Notes under the pieces: model-generated
The model's input: only the letters and a program-made list of their open reading frames with translations
What the model was told of the DNA's origin: nothing
Database searches by the model: none
Assembly: GCF_000373925.1 (NCBI RefSeq)
Contig: NZ_KB892754.1
Span: 1 to 64,000, forward strand
Length of the DNA: 64,000 nucleotides
Direction: 5' to 3'
DNA from: Actinopolymorpha alba DSM 45243
GTDB taxonomy: Bacteria > Actinomycetota > Actinomycetes > Propionibacteriales > Actinopolymorphaceae
In this document: positions 8,047-17,220 of the stretch, one piece after another
How the letters are laid out: every line of letters starts with the position of its first letter
Position numbering within the stretch: the first letter of the stretch is position 1
Made by a program: the position numbers and the translations under genes

Positions 8047-9618
8047 ATGTCGCGTGCTCTGCGTTGGTGGTGCCTGGTCGCCGTGGTCGCCACAGTGGTG
8101 GCGGGTTGCTCGTCGGCAGGACAGACACCAGCAGCCGAAGGGCCGAGCCCCAGCCGGAACGGCACCGACATGGTGCGGTTCGCGACGCCGTACGTCGTGA
8201 AGAGTCTCGACCCGATCCAGCAGGGTCTTTGGTCTCCCGAATGGGGATATGGCGAGCTCCTGATGCGGGCCACCGAGGACGGCACGGTTGAACCGTGGCT
8301 GCTGGAGCGGCTCGAGCCGGAGTCTCCGACCGCCTGGACGCTCGCGCTGCGAAAGAACGTGACGTTCGCCAATGGCAAGGCGCTCGACGCCCCCGCGTTG
8401 AAGGCGGTGTTCGACCGGCACATCGCCGACAACGCGTTAGTAAACGAGCGGATCCCTGGCATCAAGGTGACGGTTGTTGATGCGACCACACTGCGGCTCG
8501 TCACGACGTCACCGGTTGCCGACCTGCCCAACCTGCTCGCCGACGAGCAGATGATTTCGGTCTTCGACGCCGAGGCGGTTGAGAAGGCACAGGACAACCC
8601 GGCAACCCTTGTGGGCAAGGGCATCTACACCGGCCCGTTCAATGTCACCAGGCTCACCGCGGACGAGCTGGTGCTCGAACGCACCGACACCTACTGGGGC
8701 GGCGACGTGACGCTGGCCGGTGCGCATGTGCGGTTCGTACCCGACGGACAGGCGCGCGTGCTCGCGGTCCGCAACGGCGAGGCCGACATCGCGCTCTACC
8801 CGCCGACCGAGGCGCTCGCGGCGCTGCGGAAGGCGACGTCGGGCCCGAGGATGGCGATCGCGCGGCAGCCGTTGCAACAGTTGCGGGCGTTCCTCAACCT
8901 GCGTAAGGCGCCGATGAACGACCGGGCCGCACGGCAGGCGTTCGCGGCCGGCATCGACTACGCGCAGATCGCTGAACAGGTGCTCGACGGCGTTTACACC
9001 GCGCCGACCGGGTTGTTTCCGGACGCGATGTCGTACGCCGCCAACACTCAGTTCAGCAACGTGGATGAGGCGCGCAAGCTCCTGGACGACGCCGGGTGGC
9101 GGGCCGGCACGGACGGCGTTCGCCGCAAGGGAAGCACCCCGCTCGCGATCCGGTTGTTGACGTACCCCCAACAGCCTGATACCAAGACGATCGCGGTCGC
9201 CATGGAGTCGCAGCTGCGCCCGCTCGGTTTCGACGTGACCATCAGCGAGGTGCCCAACAACTACGAGGCGATGCAGAACCCGAAGGGGTGGGACGTCGGA
9301 CTGTCATTCGACGGCACGCTCGGCTACACCTACGATCCGGTGGCACCGTTGCGTGACTTCCTTACCAGCAAGGGATCGAAGAACTTCGGCGGTGTGAGCG
9401 ACGCTGACCTCGACGCTGTGGTGGTGAAGCTGTCCGCGACCACCGAGGCGAAGGAGCAGGCCGCACTCCTGCGGGAGGCGCAGGGGATCATCGCGGACGA
9501 GCGCTACACGGTGATCGTCGCGCAGCGGTCATCTCCTGCAGTCGTGGGGGAGGGGTTCGCGAGCTATCGGCCGTCGTCGGTGCTGCACCATCTGACCGCC
9601 ACGACGAAGGCCGGCTGA
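8047..9618 (+). CDS. family 5 (nickel/peptide class) solute-binding lipoprotein
   Basis: 523 residues. The signal sequence ends in the lipobox VVAGC near residue 20, so it is membrane anchored. The rest is a bacterial extracellular solute-binding family 5 protein (SBP_bac_5) with typical pieces such as SLDPIQ, WTLALRKNVTFANG and YTGPFNVTRL. Family 5 proteins bind oligopeptides, nickel-chelates or opine-type metallophores; the ligand cannot be read here. ATG 8047 was chosen because a GGAG lies 9 bases upstream; an in-frame ATG at 8032 has no good ribosome site. It is the first gene of a four-gene importer operon with the shared metal-type box at 7972. Confidence 0.85.
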   Translation: MSRALRWWCLVAVVATVVAGCSSAGQTPAAEGPSPSRNGTDMVRFATPYVVKSLDPIQQGLWSPEWGYGELLMRATEDGTVEPWLLERLEPESPTAWTLALRKNVTFANGKALDAPALKAVFDRHIADNALVNERIPGIKVTVVDATTLRLVTTSPVADLPNLLADEQMISVFDAEAVEKAQDNPATLVGKGIYTGPFNVTRLTADELVLERTDTYWGGDVTLAGAHVRFVPDGQARVLAVRNGEADIALYPPTEALAALRKATSGPRMAIARQPLQQLRAFLNLRKAPMNDRAARQAFAAGIDYAQIAEQVLDGVYTAPTGLFPDAMSYAANTQFSNVDEARKLLDDAGWRAGTDGVRRKGSTPLAIRLLTYPQQPDTKTIAVAMESQLRPLGFDVTISEVPNNYEAMQNPKGWDVGLSFDGTLGYTYDPVAPLRDFLTSKGSKNFGGVSDADLDAVVVKLSATTEAKEQAALLREAQGIIADERYTVIVAQRSSPAVVGEGFASYRPSSVLHHLTATTKAG

Positions 9619-9628
9619 GCGCGCTCAG

Positions 9629-10567
9629 ATGACCAGAGCGATCCTGGTCCGGGTGGGCCAGGCGGTGCTGACGCTCGCCGGGGCCGCGGTCTTCGTCTGG
9701 ACGTTGCAGCTGCTCGCGCCCGGCGACCCGGGCCGCGAGGTCCTGGTCGCCCGGGGCATCGACAGCCCCAGCGCCGCACAGGTGGCCGCGGCGCGGGCGG
9801 AGTTGGGCTTGGAGAAGCCGGCGTACGTACGACTGGGCGAGTGGTTCCTCGGCGTGGTGCGGGGAGACCTTGGTACCTCATGGAGCACGGGCCGTCCCGT
9901 CGCCGTGGAGCTTGCCGAGCGGCTGCCGGCGACCGTGCGGCTGGCGGTGGTCTCGTTGCTGCTGGCGTTCGTGATCGCGGTTCCGCTGGCGTTGGTGGCG
10001 GTGGCTCGTCGTGGTCGTACGACGGATCTCCTCGCCTGCGGCCTGATGTTCGTGGGCGCGGCCGTTCCGAGCTTCGTCGTCGGCGCGGTGCTGCTGGACG
10101 TCGTGGTGGTGCGCGGTGGCGTGGGCACGGTCCTGGCGGATGGCTCCTGGCGCGCGGCATTGTTGCCGGCGCTGCCGCTGGCGATCGGCGCGGCCGCGAC
10201 CTGGGCGAGGGTGCTGCGGACCGTGATGGTCGATCGAGCCGGGTCGAGATTCGTCGAGGTGGCGCGGGCGCGAGGGGCGTCGGGGTTACGGCTGCTGGTC
10301 GTTCATGTACTGCCGGGTGCGGTTCCGGCCCTCCTCACCGCGGCGGGAATCACCGTCGGCTCGCTACTGGCGGGGGCTGCGGTCGTGGAGACCATCTTCA
10401 CCTGGCCGGGGATCGGGCGTTACCTCGTGGCGGCGATCGCGGCCCGGGACGTGCCGGTCGTCCAGGGGGCGGTGTTGTTCGGAGTGCTTGGCTACGTGAC
10501 CGCGAGCCTCCTCACGGACGTCGCCGCCCGGCTCATCGAACCCCGGTCTGGCGATGCGCGGCAGTAG
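9629..10567 (+). CDS. ABC importer permease, DppB/NikB type
   Basis: 312 residues with about six membrane helices. The N-terminal segment after the first helix has the LAPGDPGR motif, and the EAA-like loop (VEVARARGASGLRLLVVHVLPG) is typical of the inner-membrane permease that couples to the ATPase. It starts 10 bases after the binding protein and overlaps the next permease gene by 14 bases, which supports translational coupling. It would form the heterodimeric channel with the downstream DppC/NikC-type subunit. Confidence 0.88.
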   Translation: MTRAILVRVGQAVLTLAGAAVFVWTLQLLAPGDPGREVLVARGIDSPSAAQVAAARAELGLEKPAYVRLGEWFLGVVRGDLGTSWSTGRPVAVELAERLPATVRLAVVSLLLAFVIAVPLALVAVARRGRTTDLLACGLMFVGAAVPSFVVGAVLLDVVVVRGGVGTVLADGSWRAALLPALPLAIGAAATWARVLRTVMVDRAGSRFVEVARARGASGLRLLVVHVLPGAVPALLTAAGITVGSLLAGAAVVETIFTWPGIGRYLVAAIAARDVPVVQGAVLFGVLGYVTASLLTDVAARLIEPRSGDARQ

Positions 10568-11381
10568 CTGGTCCGGTCGAGGGCTCGGGCTTGCGACCGG
10601 GCTGGTCCTGCTCGCCGGGATGGTCGTGCTGGTGGGTGTGGTGCCGTGGTTGACACCGGACCCGAATGCCGTCGACTACGCCGGCAAGTTGGCCGCACCG
10701 AGCGGCGAGCACCTGCTCGGAACCGACCAGGCCGGCCGTGACGTGCTGGCGCGACTAGCTGCCGGCGCGCGGATCTCGCTGGGGGCGGCGATGCTGGTGT
10801 CAGCGGTGACGTTCGCCATCGGTCTGGCAGTCGGGTTGGCGACGGCATTGCTGGGTGGCGTTGTCGACGTCGCGCTGTCCCGGCTGGTCGACGTACTGCT
10901 CGCGGTGCCCCACGTCGTTCTCGCACTGGCGATCGTCGGCGTACTCGGGCCCGGTCTCCGCAACCTGGTGGTGGCGATGGTGATCGCGGGATGGGCGCCG
11001 TTCGCGAGGTACGCACGAACCTTCGCGCGGGCCGTTCTCGATCGGCCGTATGTCCTCGCGGCCCGGATGGCGGGAGTGGGTCGCTGGCGGGCGGCCTGGC
11101 GGCACGTCCTGCCGGCGGCGTTCCTGCGCCTCCTGGCGGTGGCGACACTCGGCGTGGGAGAGGTCGTCCTCGGCCTGTCCGCGTTGTCGTTCCTCGGGCT
11201 TGGGGTCGCGCCGCCGGCCGCGGAGTGGGGGCAGATGGTCGCCGAGTCGCGTACGTACGCCGCGCAGGCGCCCTGGCTGGTCATCGTTCCGGGGATGGCG
11301 GTCGTCTGCGCGGTGGCGTGTGCCGCCCTGCTCGGCGATGCGCTCGAGGACCGGCTCGACCGCGAAGGGGGAGCGGGATGA
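10554..11381 (+). CDS. ABC importer permease, DppC/NikC type
   Basis: 275 residues with about six membrane segments. It contains the class-typical HLLGTDQAGRDVLARLAAGAR stretch near residues 52-72, the ILGPGLRNLVVA-like helix and a coupling loop (AARMAGVGRWRAAWRHVLP). ATG 10554 lies inside the upstream permease. Its TGA overlaps the ATG of the ATPase gene as ATGA. It partners with the permease at 9629 and the fused ATPase at 11378. Confidence 0.88.
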   Translation: MRGSSWSGRGLGLATGLVLLAGMVVLVGVVPWLTPDPNAVDYAGKLAAPSGEHLLGTDQAGRDVLARLAAGARISLGAAMLVSAVTFAIGLAVGLATALLGGVVDVALSRLVDVLLAVPHVVLALAIVGVLGPGLRNLVVAMVIAGWAPFARYARTFARAVLDRPYVLAARMAGVGRWRAAWRHVLPAAFLRLLAVATLGVGEVVLGLSALSFLGLGVAPPAAEWGQMVAESRTYAAQAPWLVIVPGMAVVCAVACAALLGDALEDRLDREGGAG

Positions 11382-12844
11382 CGCTGCGGATTCGCGGGCT
11401 CAGCGTCTGTTATGCCAGCGGCGTGCGAGGTCTGCGTGACTTCTCCCTCGAGATCGCCCCCGGGGAATGCGTGGCCGTGGTGGGTGAGTCCGGCTCGGGC
11501 AAGTCGACGCTGATCCGTGCCGTGCTGGGCCTGCTGCCTCCGGGTGCCGCCGTCTCCGGCGAGGTCATGGTCGGATCGCATGCCCTGCATGGCCTGTCAC
11601 CCCGGCAGGTGCGGCGGCTCCGCGGGCCGGTGATCGGGTACGTCGCGCAGGACCCGTTCGGGTCGGCTGATCCGGTCTGGAATGTTGGCCACCACGTCGC
11701 GGAGGCGTGGTACGCGCATCGCCGGCGGCCGTACGACAGTGAACACGTACGACGGCTGCGCGGCCTCGGCCTGACCGATCCCGCGCGCTGGCTGCGTCGC
11801 CGGCCCGCGTCCTGGTCGGGCGGGATGCTGCAGCGGGCCGACATCGTGGCCGGCAGCGCGCACGATCCCGCTGTCGTGCTCGCGGACGAACCCACGTCCG
11901 CGTTGGACGCCGACCTCGCCGACGCGGCGCTGGCCGGGCTGGTGGGCGAAGCCAGGTCGCTGCTCGTCGCCAGCCACGACCTTCCGTTGGTGAGCAGGTA
12001 CGCCGATCGCGTTGTCGTACTCCGGTCCGGCCAGCAGGTCGAGGAACTCGAGGTCAGGCGCGGCGGGCTCGAAGCGCTCGCGCGGATCGCGCGCCATCCG
12101 TACACCCGGGAACTCGTGGCGGCGTTGCCGGCCGGTCGCGGGGGTGGTGGCGGATCCTCTGGTCCCGTGGTGGCGCGACTCGAGCGGGTGTCGCTCGGTT
12201 ACCGGGGCGCGGGTGCGCCGCCGGTGGTGTGCGACGTCGACCTCGAGGTGCGGGCCGGCGAGATCGTCGGATTGGCGGGGCCATCTGGTGCGGGCAAGAC
12301 CACGGTGCTGCGGGCCGTGGCAGGTCTGCTGCGCCCGCGGAGTGGGGTCGTCCGCCTCGGCGGTCTTGACGTGTGGGAACGCCGGACGCCGAGGGTGCCT
12401 CGACCTGGTTACGTGATGCCGGTCTTCCAGGACGCGAGCGCAAGCCTGGACCCGCGCTGGCCGATCTGGCGTACTGTCGCCGAGGCGCTGGTTGGCGGTG
12501 GCCGGCTGGGGTCGGCGGCGGCGCGGGCACGGGCAGGGGAGTTGCTTGCGGACCTCGGCCTCGGCGAAGTCGATCCCGACGCGCGGCCATCCCGGCTGTC
12601 TGGCGGACAACGCCAGCGGGTGGCGCTGGCGCGGGTCCTCGCTGGTCGGCCGTCACTGGTGGCGGCTGACGAGCCGACCGCGCAGCTGGATCCGACGATC
12701 GCCGCGGAGGTAACCAGCGCGCTGGAGGGCCTTGCTCGGCGTGGGCTCGCGCTGGTGGTGGTGAGCCACGACGAAGCGCGGCTTCGGGCACTTGCCGATC
12801 GAGTCCTTCGCGTCCGCGACGGCCGGGTCGTCGCGGACCCCTGA
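11378..12844 (+). CDS. fused double ABC ATPase of a nickel/peptide-class importer (DppD-DppF fusion)
   Basis: 488 residues holding two complete ABC domains. The first has Walker [10 protein letters not shown], a shortened signature region (SWSGGMLQRADI) and Walker B VVLADEPTSALD. The second has Walker A GPSGAGKTT, signature [13 protein letters not shown] and Walker B VAADEPTAQLD. It corresponds to the separate D and F ATPases of Dpp/Opp/Nik importers joined in one chain. The C-terminal oligopeptide-transporter zinc-binding-like extension usual in OppD/F is missing, so the protein is compact. ATG 11378 overlaps the permease stop (ATGA). No terminator is evident directly after TGA 12844. Confidence 0.88.
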   Translation: MTLRIRGLSVCYASGVRGLRDFSLEIAPGECVAVVGESGSGKSTLIRAVLGLLPPGAAVSGEVMVGSHALHGLSPRQVRRLRGPVIGYVAQDPFGSADPVWNVGHHVAEAWYAHRRRPYDSEHVRRLRGLGLTDPARWLRRRPASWSGGMLQRADIVAGSAHDPAVVLADEPTSALDADLADAALAGLVGEARSLLVASHDLPLVSRYADRVVVLRSGQQVEELEVRRGGLEALARIARHPYTRELVAALPAGRGGGGGSSGPVVARLERVSLGYRGAGAPPVVCDVDLEVRAGEIVGLAGPSGAGKTTVLRAVAGLLRPRSGVVRLGGLDVWERRTPRVPRPGYVMPVFQDASASLDPRWPIWRTVAEALVGGGRLGSAAARARAGELLADLGLGEVDPDARPSRLSGGQRQRVALARVLAGRPSLVAADEPTAQLDPTIAAEVTSALEGLARRGLALVVVSHDEARLRALADRVLRVRDGRVVADP

Positions 12845-12919
12845 CGGATAACCAATCCCGTCCGCGTCGATGCTTGTGCGACGATCGCTCGATGGTGGGC
12901 CGTCGAGGACCTCAGAGTA

Positions 12920-13132
12920 TTGGACGGGTTCTCACGTCGGGCGTACGGCGCGACCGCTCACCTGCGGCCGATCGTCCTTTATCTTCGTTCCGACATCGCG
13001 GTCGCTCTCGATCGAGCTGTCAATCAGCGTGGACAGCAGTGGTTAGCGTCCAGGGGCAGCTTCGATTCAGCGGTGGCCGATTACGTAGCCCGGGAACCCA
13101 GGATCCGTCGTGCGATTGCCGCCGGAGGCTAG
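12920..13132 (+). CDS. doubtful small reading frame or gene remnant
   Basis: 70 codons with no ATG or GTG in frame back to the importer stop codon, so only TTG 12920 could start it; no ribosome site is clear. The product has protein-like composition (for example SFDSAVADYVAREPRIRRA) and no recognised family. Its third-position GC is lower than that of neighbouring genes. It may be the 3' remnant of a lost gene. Confidence 0.25.
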   Translation: MDGFSRRAYGATAHLRPIVLYLRSDIAVALDRAVNQRGQQWLASRGSFDSAVADYVAREPRIRRAIAAGG

Positions 13133-13300
13133 CCGACAGTCGAGATCCATGTGCACTCTCACGCGGATCGTGTCCTCGCCGACGCTTTAGCGGCGTTACA
13201 ACCGACCGCGGCGACATGACTATCTGGGAAGTCCGCTAATTCGCGTTCTTCGAGCGCTTGTGAGTGCCGCCAGGCGGTCGTCGCATTGCCGCGCGTGCCG

Positions 13301-13346
13301 GTTGTCAGAGGTTTATCGGCTAAGAGACCGAGAAACCTCTGACAAC
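13301..13346. terminator. long hairpin between convergent operons
   Basis: GTTGTCAGAGGTTT (13301-13314) pairs perfectly with AAACCTCTGACAAC (13333-13346), a 14-bp stem with an 18-base loop and no U-tract. The position between the ends of two convergent units suits a bidirectional terminator. Confidence 0.55.
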
Positions 13347-13402
13347 TCGGGTCTAACCCATGATTTCTCGGCATCCGAACGGCCGGGGCGTACGCCTTTC
13401 TC

Positions 13403-14155
13403 TCAGGCGGGTTGGGGGCCTCCCTGATCAGGGGACGGTGCGACGCCAGCGCGGGTTGGGCACGCCGTTTGCTCCTGCAGTGGGGTGATGAGGTCGGGCT
13501 CTCCGATACGGACCAGACCACACTCGTAGGCCACGACAACGGCTTGGACACGGTCGCGCAGGCCGAGCTTGGCCAGGACGCGGCTGACATGGGTCTTGAC
13601 CGTTCCTTCCGAGACGAACAGGCGGGCGGCTATCTCGGCGTTGGAGAGGCCGCGGGCGATGAGGTGGAGCACCTCGCGTTCGCGCTCGGTGAGGGCGTCG
13701 AGGTCGGCCGCAGGCTCGCGTGCGCGTTCATCGCCCGTCGAGATGAACCGCTCGAGGAGACGCCGGGTCACGCTCGGAGCGACGATCGCGTCCCCGCGGG
13801 TCACCGCATGGATCGCCGAGAGCAGGTCGCTCGCGAGCGTGTCTTTCAACAGGAAACCGCTGGCCCCGGCTCGTAGCGCGGCGTAGACGTACTCATCGAG
13901 GTCGAAGGTCGTGAGCATGAGCACTCGTGGTGCGTTCGGCTTCCGGCGGATCCGGCGGGTCGCCTCAACGCCGTCGACCTCCGGCATGCGTACATCCATC
14001 AGCACGATGTCGGGGCGAATTTGCGCGGCGAGGTCCGCCGCCGCGGCACCGTCAGCAGCCTCGCCGACGACCTCCATGCCTGGAGCGTTCTCCAGGATCA
14101 TTCGGAAGCCGGTTCGTACCAGTGCCTGGTCGTCGGCGAGCAGGGCGCGAATCAT
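13403..14155 (-). CDS. NarL/LuxR-family response regulator
   Basis: 250 residues. The N-terminal receiver has the acidic pair DD at 8-9, phospho-acceptor Asp54 in LMDVRMPE, and the conserved T/K pair. The C-terminal LuxR-type HTH has the motif LTEREREVLHLIARG and GTVKTHVSRVL. An unusual tail of about 25 residues rich in Pro/Gln follows the HTH. Its ATG overlaps the kinase stop by four bases, so it is the cognate regulator of the kinase at 14152. Confidence 0.93.
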   Translation of the reverse strand: MIRALLADDQALVRTGFRMILENAPGMEVVGEAADGAAAADLAAQIRPDIVLMDVRMPEVDGVEATRRIRRKPNAPRVLMLTTFDLDEYVYAALRAGASGFLLKDTLASDLLSAIHAVTRGDAIVAPSVTRRLLERFISTGDERAREPAADLDALTEREREVLHLIARGLSNAEIAARLFVSEGTVKTHVSRVLAKLGLRDRVQAVVVAYECGLVRIGEPDLITPLQEQTACPTRAGVAPSPDQGGPQPA

Positions 14156-15465
14156 CGGGAGACTCCATCGGTCGGCAGGGCGACGCGTACGACGAATCCT
14201 CCGTCGGGTCCTGGGCCGGCGTGGAGGTCTCCGCCGAGCAGGTGCGCTCGCTCGCGCATGCCGCGTAGACCCTGCCCGATCCCGATCTTGGCAGTGCCTG
14301 GTCCGTTGTCGCAGATCTTCAGACGCACGCCGCTGTCGTGGTAGGACAGCAGCACCTGCGCTCGTGCTCCTTGGCCCGCGTGTTTCATGGTGTTGGTCAG
14401 CGCCTCCTGAACGATGCGGTACGCGGCCAGGTCGGTGGACGGCGGTAACTGCCTGGGGGTGCCCTCGACGAGGAAGGTGACGGGGATGGCTGTCGTGTTC
14501 ACCTGGTCGATCAGCTCGGGCAGGTGAGCGAGCCCTGGCTGGGGGTGGAGAGTCGGGTCGAGCTGCCCGGTGGAGGCGAGCACCCGGCGCATCTCGGCCA
14601 GGGCGCCTCGTCCGGTGGTGATGATCGCCTCGAAGGCGCCTCGGGCGTCACCCGGCCGGTTGTCGAGCGCGGCGTGGCCGCCCTGGGCCTGCACGACCAT
14701 CACCGACAGGCCGTGCGCAACCACGTCGTGCAGTTCGCGGGTAATCCTTGCGCGTTCGGCCGCCGCCGCTAACTGGGCCTGCTGGTCGCGTTCCCGCTCG
14801 AGGTCCACGGTCTGGGCGCGCAGCTGCCGGAGGTACGCCATGCGGCTGCGCGCCCCCGATCCTGTCGCCCAGGCCGCCACGAGGACAGGGATGATGACCA
14901 ACGGAGCGCTGGCAGGCGTGGCACCGCGCAGTCGCTGGATGCTCACGGTCTTCGGCTCGGTCGGTGTCGTGGTGGGCACCTCCTCCACCATGGTGACCGA
15001 CCTGGGTACGGACGGCGGCCCGCCGACTCCCTGCACGCTTGCCACGCCTACCGCGGTCCAGTACGCCACCGTCGCTCCCAAGCCGACCAGCACCGCCAGA
15101 GACACCGAGCGGCGATGGCTGGCGGCGACCGTGTGGAGCAGGATCGGAGTCGCCAGATCGACGACCATCAATGGTGTCGTTAGCGCGAGATGCGTTGCGG
15201 CCGACATCGCGCACACCAGCAACAGCAGCAGCGGCCACCGGCGCCGCAGCGCCGTCCCCGCCACCGCGACCAGCGTCGCACCCCACCAGATCCACACCTG
15301 CGCCGGCCAAGGCACGTCGAAGGTGCTTTCGACGTGCTTACGGACGGTGGTGGTCGGGTCGTTAAGCACCACGCAGGCTGCCAGCAACGCCACGGCCAGG
15401 GCGGTGTCCTGGACAATGGGCCTGCTCGACCATGCCCGCAGGTGGTGCGCCACAGCGTGCACCAT
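14152..15465 (-). CDS. NarL-partner sensor histidine kinase (HisKA_3)
   Basis: 437 residues. The N-terminal half has about five to six membrane helices with little extracytoplasmic sequence, apart from a Pro/Thr-rich loop near residues 150-175. A HisKA_3 dimerisation domain follows with the phospho-acceptor in ARITRELHDVVAHGLSV, then a HATPase domain with QEALTNTMKHA, CDNGPG and GQGLRGMRER. It forms an operon with the response regulator (ATGA overlap). It is divergent from the secreted peptidase at 15604, which could be a target, but this is only positional inference. Confidence 0.92.
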   Translation of the reverse strand: MVHAVAHHLRAWSSRPIVQDTALAVALLAACVVLNDPTTTVRKHVESTFDVPWPAQVWIWWGATLVAVAGTALRRRWPLLLLLVCAMSAATHLALTTPLMVVDLATPILLHTVAASHRRSVSLAVLVGLGATVAYWTAVGVASVQGVGGPPSVPRSVTMVEEVPTTTPTEPKTVSIQRLRGATPASAPLVIIPVLVAAWATGSGARSRMAYLRQLRAQTVDLERERDQQAQLAAAAERARITRELHDVVAHGLSVMVVQAQGGHAALDNRPGDARGAFEAIITTGRGALAEMRRVLASTGQLDPTLHPQPGLAHLPELIDQVNTTAIPVTFLVEGTPRQLPPSTDLAAYRIVQEALTNTMKHAGQGARAQVLLSYHDSGVRLKICDNGPGTAKIGIGQGLRGMRERAHLLGGDLHAGPGPDGGFVVRVALPTDGVSR

Positions 15466-15603
15466 GGCAGCTCACCATATGGCGCGAGCTTGTGCGTCTG
15501 TCCAAAGTCTCATTCCGCGTACGACTGGAGACAGATGTCGCGGCCGCCGCCGCGAGCCCTGGGCCAGATTCGCGGAGACCCGACGCGGCCCGAGAGTGGG
15601 CGC

Positions 15604-17169
15604 ATGATCAACCTTCGATCTCTCATCGGCATGGGCGCGGTGGCGGTTCTGGTGGCGTCGGCGACGATTTCCGCCTCCGCCGCGACCCGGGATTCCGGCA
15701 CGCACCCGCCAATCCGCTGGAAGGCGTGCCCGTCCTACTCTGACGCCGTTCTGCGCGCACGCGGACTGGAAGGGGAGCGGGCACAGACGTTCCGGCGGCT
15801 CCTCACCCGCACCGAGTGCGGCACGCTCGAGGTACCACTGGACTACCGCAACCCAGGCGGCGAACAGATCACCATTGCGGTGACCCGGCTCAAGGCCACC
15901 GATACAGCACGCAGAATCGGCAGTCTTGCACTCAACTCGGGTGGCCCCGGAGGGTCCGGTTACCTGATGCCGATCGACCACGTCATGACGAACGCCGCGA
16001 ACGCGAGGCTGAATGAACGCTACGACCTGATTGGCTTCGATCCCCGTGGGGTCGGCTACAGCACCAAGGTGGACTGCCCACCCTCGGACGAGGGCAAGGG
16101 TAGGACCAGGAACGACGGTCCGACGATAGGCCCACTGACCGAAGAAGAAGCCAGGCAAATATATGACGAGCAGGTCAGGAGCAATCAGACCTGCTCACGC
16201 TACGCCCCTGAATTCCTCGGCCAGCTCACCGCGGCCAATATCGCCAAGGATATGGACCGGATCAGGGCGGCGCTGAGTGAACGGAAACTCAACGTCCTCG
16301 CACTGTCCTGGGGTACGTGGCTGGGATCCGTCTATCGCACGCTGTTTCCGAACACCGTGGGCCGGATGTGGCTGGACAGCATCGCCATTCCCCGTTTCAG
16401 TACTCTCGCCTTCGAACAGGGCCGCGCCGAGGCCACCGAACGCAACTGCTCCCGCATGGCGGCCTGGATGGCCAAACGCCATACCGCCTACGGATTCGGC
16501 ACCCCTCATAAGAAGGTCGAGAGCGCGCTGCTGGCACTTCGGCGCCACTACGACGCTAACCCAAGGACCTTCACCGACCTCGACATCCCCGTCACGGGTG
16601 GCACGATCGGCATGCTGTGTGCGCAAGTCAGCCTTGACTGGCCCCTGGCCGCCGATGCGCTGCGCGAGTTGCGTGATGTCCCGGGTCTCACCGCACCGCC
16701 CGCGTTCAAGCAGATCTTCACCGGCAACCCGGTGGAGATCCCGCCCGATGCGCCAGAGGACTTCAACCAGACGATGAACCGCGCGACCTTCTGCAACGAG
16801 GACTCCGGCCCACACGACTTCGCCTCGGCCTGGTCCGCTTGGCGGCAGCGGCTGGACAGGCACCCCCTCACCGGTGACTTCGGCAAGTTCGCCGCCGTTG
16901 CGGGTTGTGCCGGCTGGGAGCTACCGGTGACCATCACCGCGGTGCACGACACCGGCACCTCGTTGCAACTGTCCGGGCATCTCCACGAGACCATGTCGCC
17001 GTACGAATGGACGACTCAGATGCAGGCAATCATCGGAGGCGCGGTCCTGGCCGTCGACGACGATGTGCATGGTTCGGTCTTCATGGATCCGGCCTGCGGT
17101 GCCAAGGTCGCCGCCTACTTCGAGACCGGTCGCCTCACCCGCGGTCGATGCGAAGGCTTGCGGCCATAG
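15604..17169 (+). CDS. secreted alpha/beta hydrolase, tripeptidyl aminopeptidase (TAP) type
   Basis: 521 residues with a Sec-type signal peptide (about residues 1-27, ending near SASA). An alpha/beta hydrolase fold follows, with the oxyanion region NSGGPGGSG, DPRGVGYS, and the nucleophile Ser235 in LSWGTWLG, where many relatives read SYGT. The C-terminal region matches the TAP-like lid/C-terminal domain (HETMSPYEWT, late His in the VDDDVHGS area). Relatives remove N-terminal tripeptides outside the cell. ATG 15604 was chosen because the signal peptide begins there; the upstream open frame lacks coding character. Confidence 0.85.
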   Translation: MINLRSLIGMGAVAVLVASATISASAATRDSGTHPPIRWKACPSYSDAVLRARGLEGERAQTFRRLLTRTECGTLEVPLDYRNPGGEQITIAVTRLKATDTARRIGSLALNSGGPGGSGYLMPIDHVMTNAANARLNERYDLIGFDPRGVGYSTKVDCPPSDEGKGRTRNDGPTIGPLTEEEARQIYDEQVRSNQTCSRYAPEFLGQLTAANIAKDMDRIRAALSERKLNVLALSWGTWLGSVYRTLFPNTVGRMWLDSIAIPRFSTLAFEQGRAEATERNCSRMAAWMAKRHTAYGFGTPHKKVESALLALRRHYDANPRTFTDLDIPVTGGTIGMLCAQVSLDWPLAADALRELRDVPGLTAPPAFKQIFTGNPVEIPPDAPEDFNQTMNRATFCNEDSGPHDFASAWSAWRQRLDRHPLTGDFGKFAAVAGCAGWELPVTITAVHDTGTSLQLSGHLHETMSPYEWTTQMQAIIGGAVLAVDDDVHGSVFMDPACGAKVAAYFETGRLTRGRCEGLRP

Positions 17170-17220
17170 CCGGCAGGGTCGCGCCAGCTCACGTACCTGG
17201 CCCTTCCCCTTCCCCCACAC

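Larger units (their letters stand above)
12845..13402. other. intergenic region between convergent units
   Basis: About 560 bases between the importer operon and the leftward response regulator gene. It holds a doubtful 70-codon reading frame starting at TTG 12920 and one strong hairpin (13301-13346). I see nothing else that can be supported. Confidence 0.6.
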
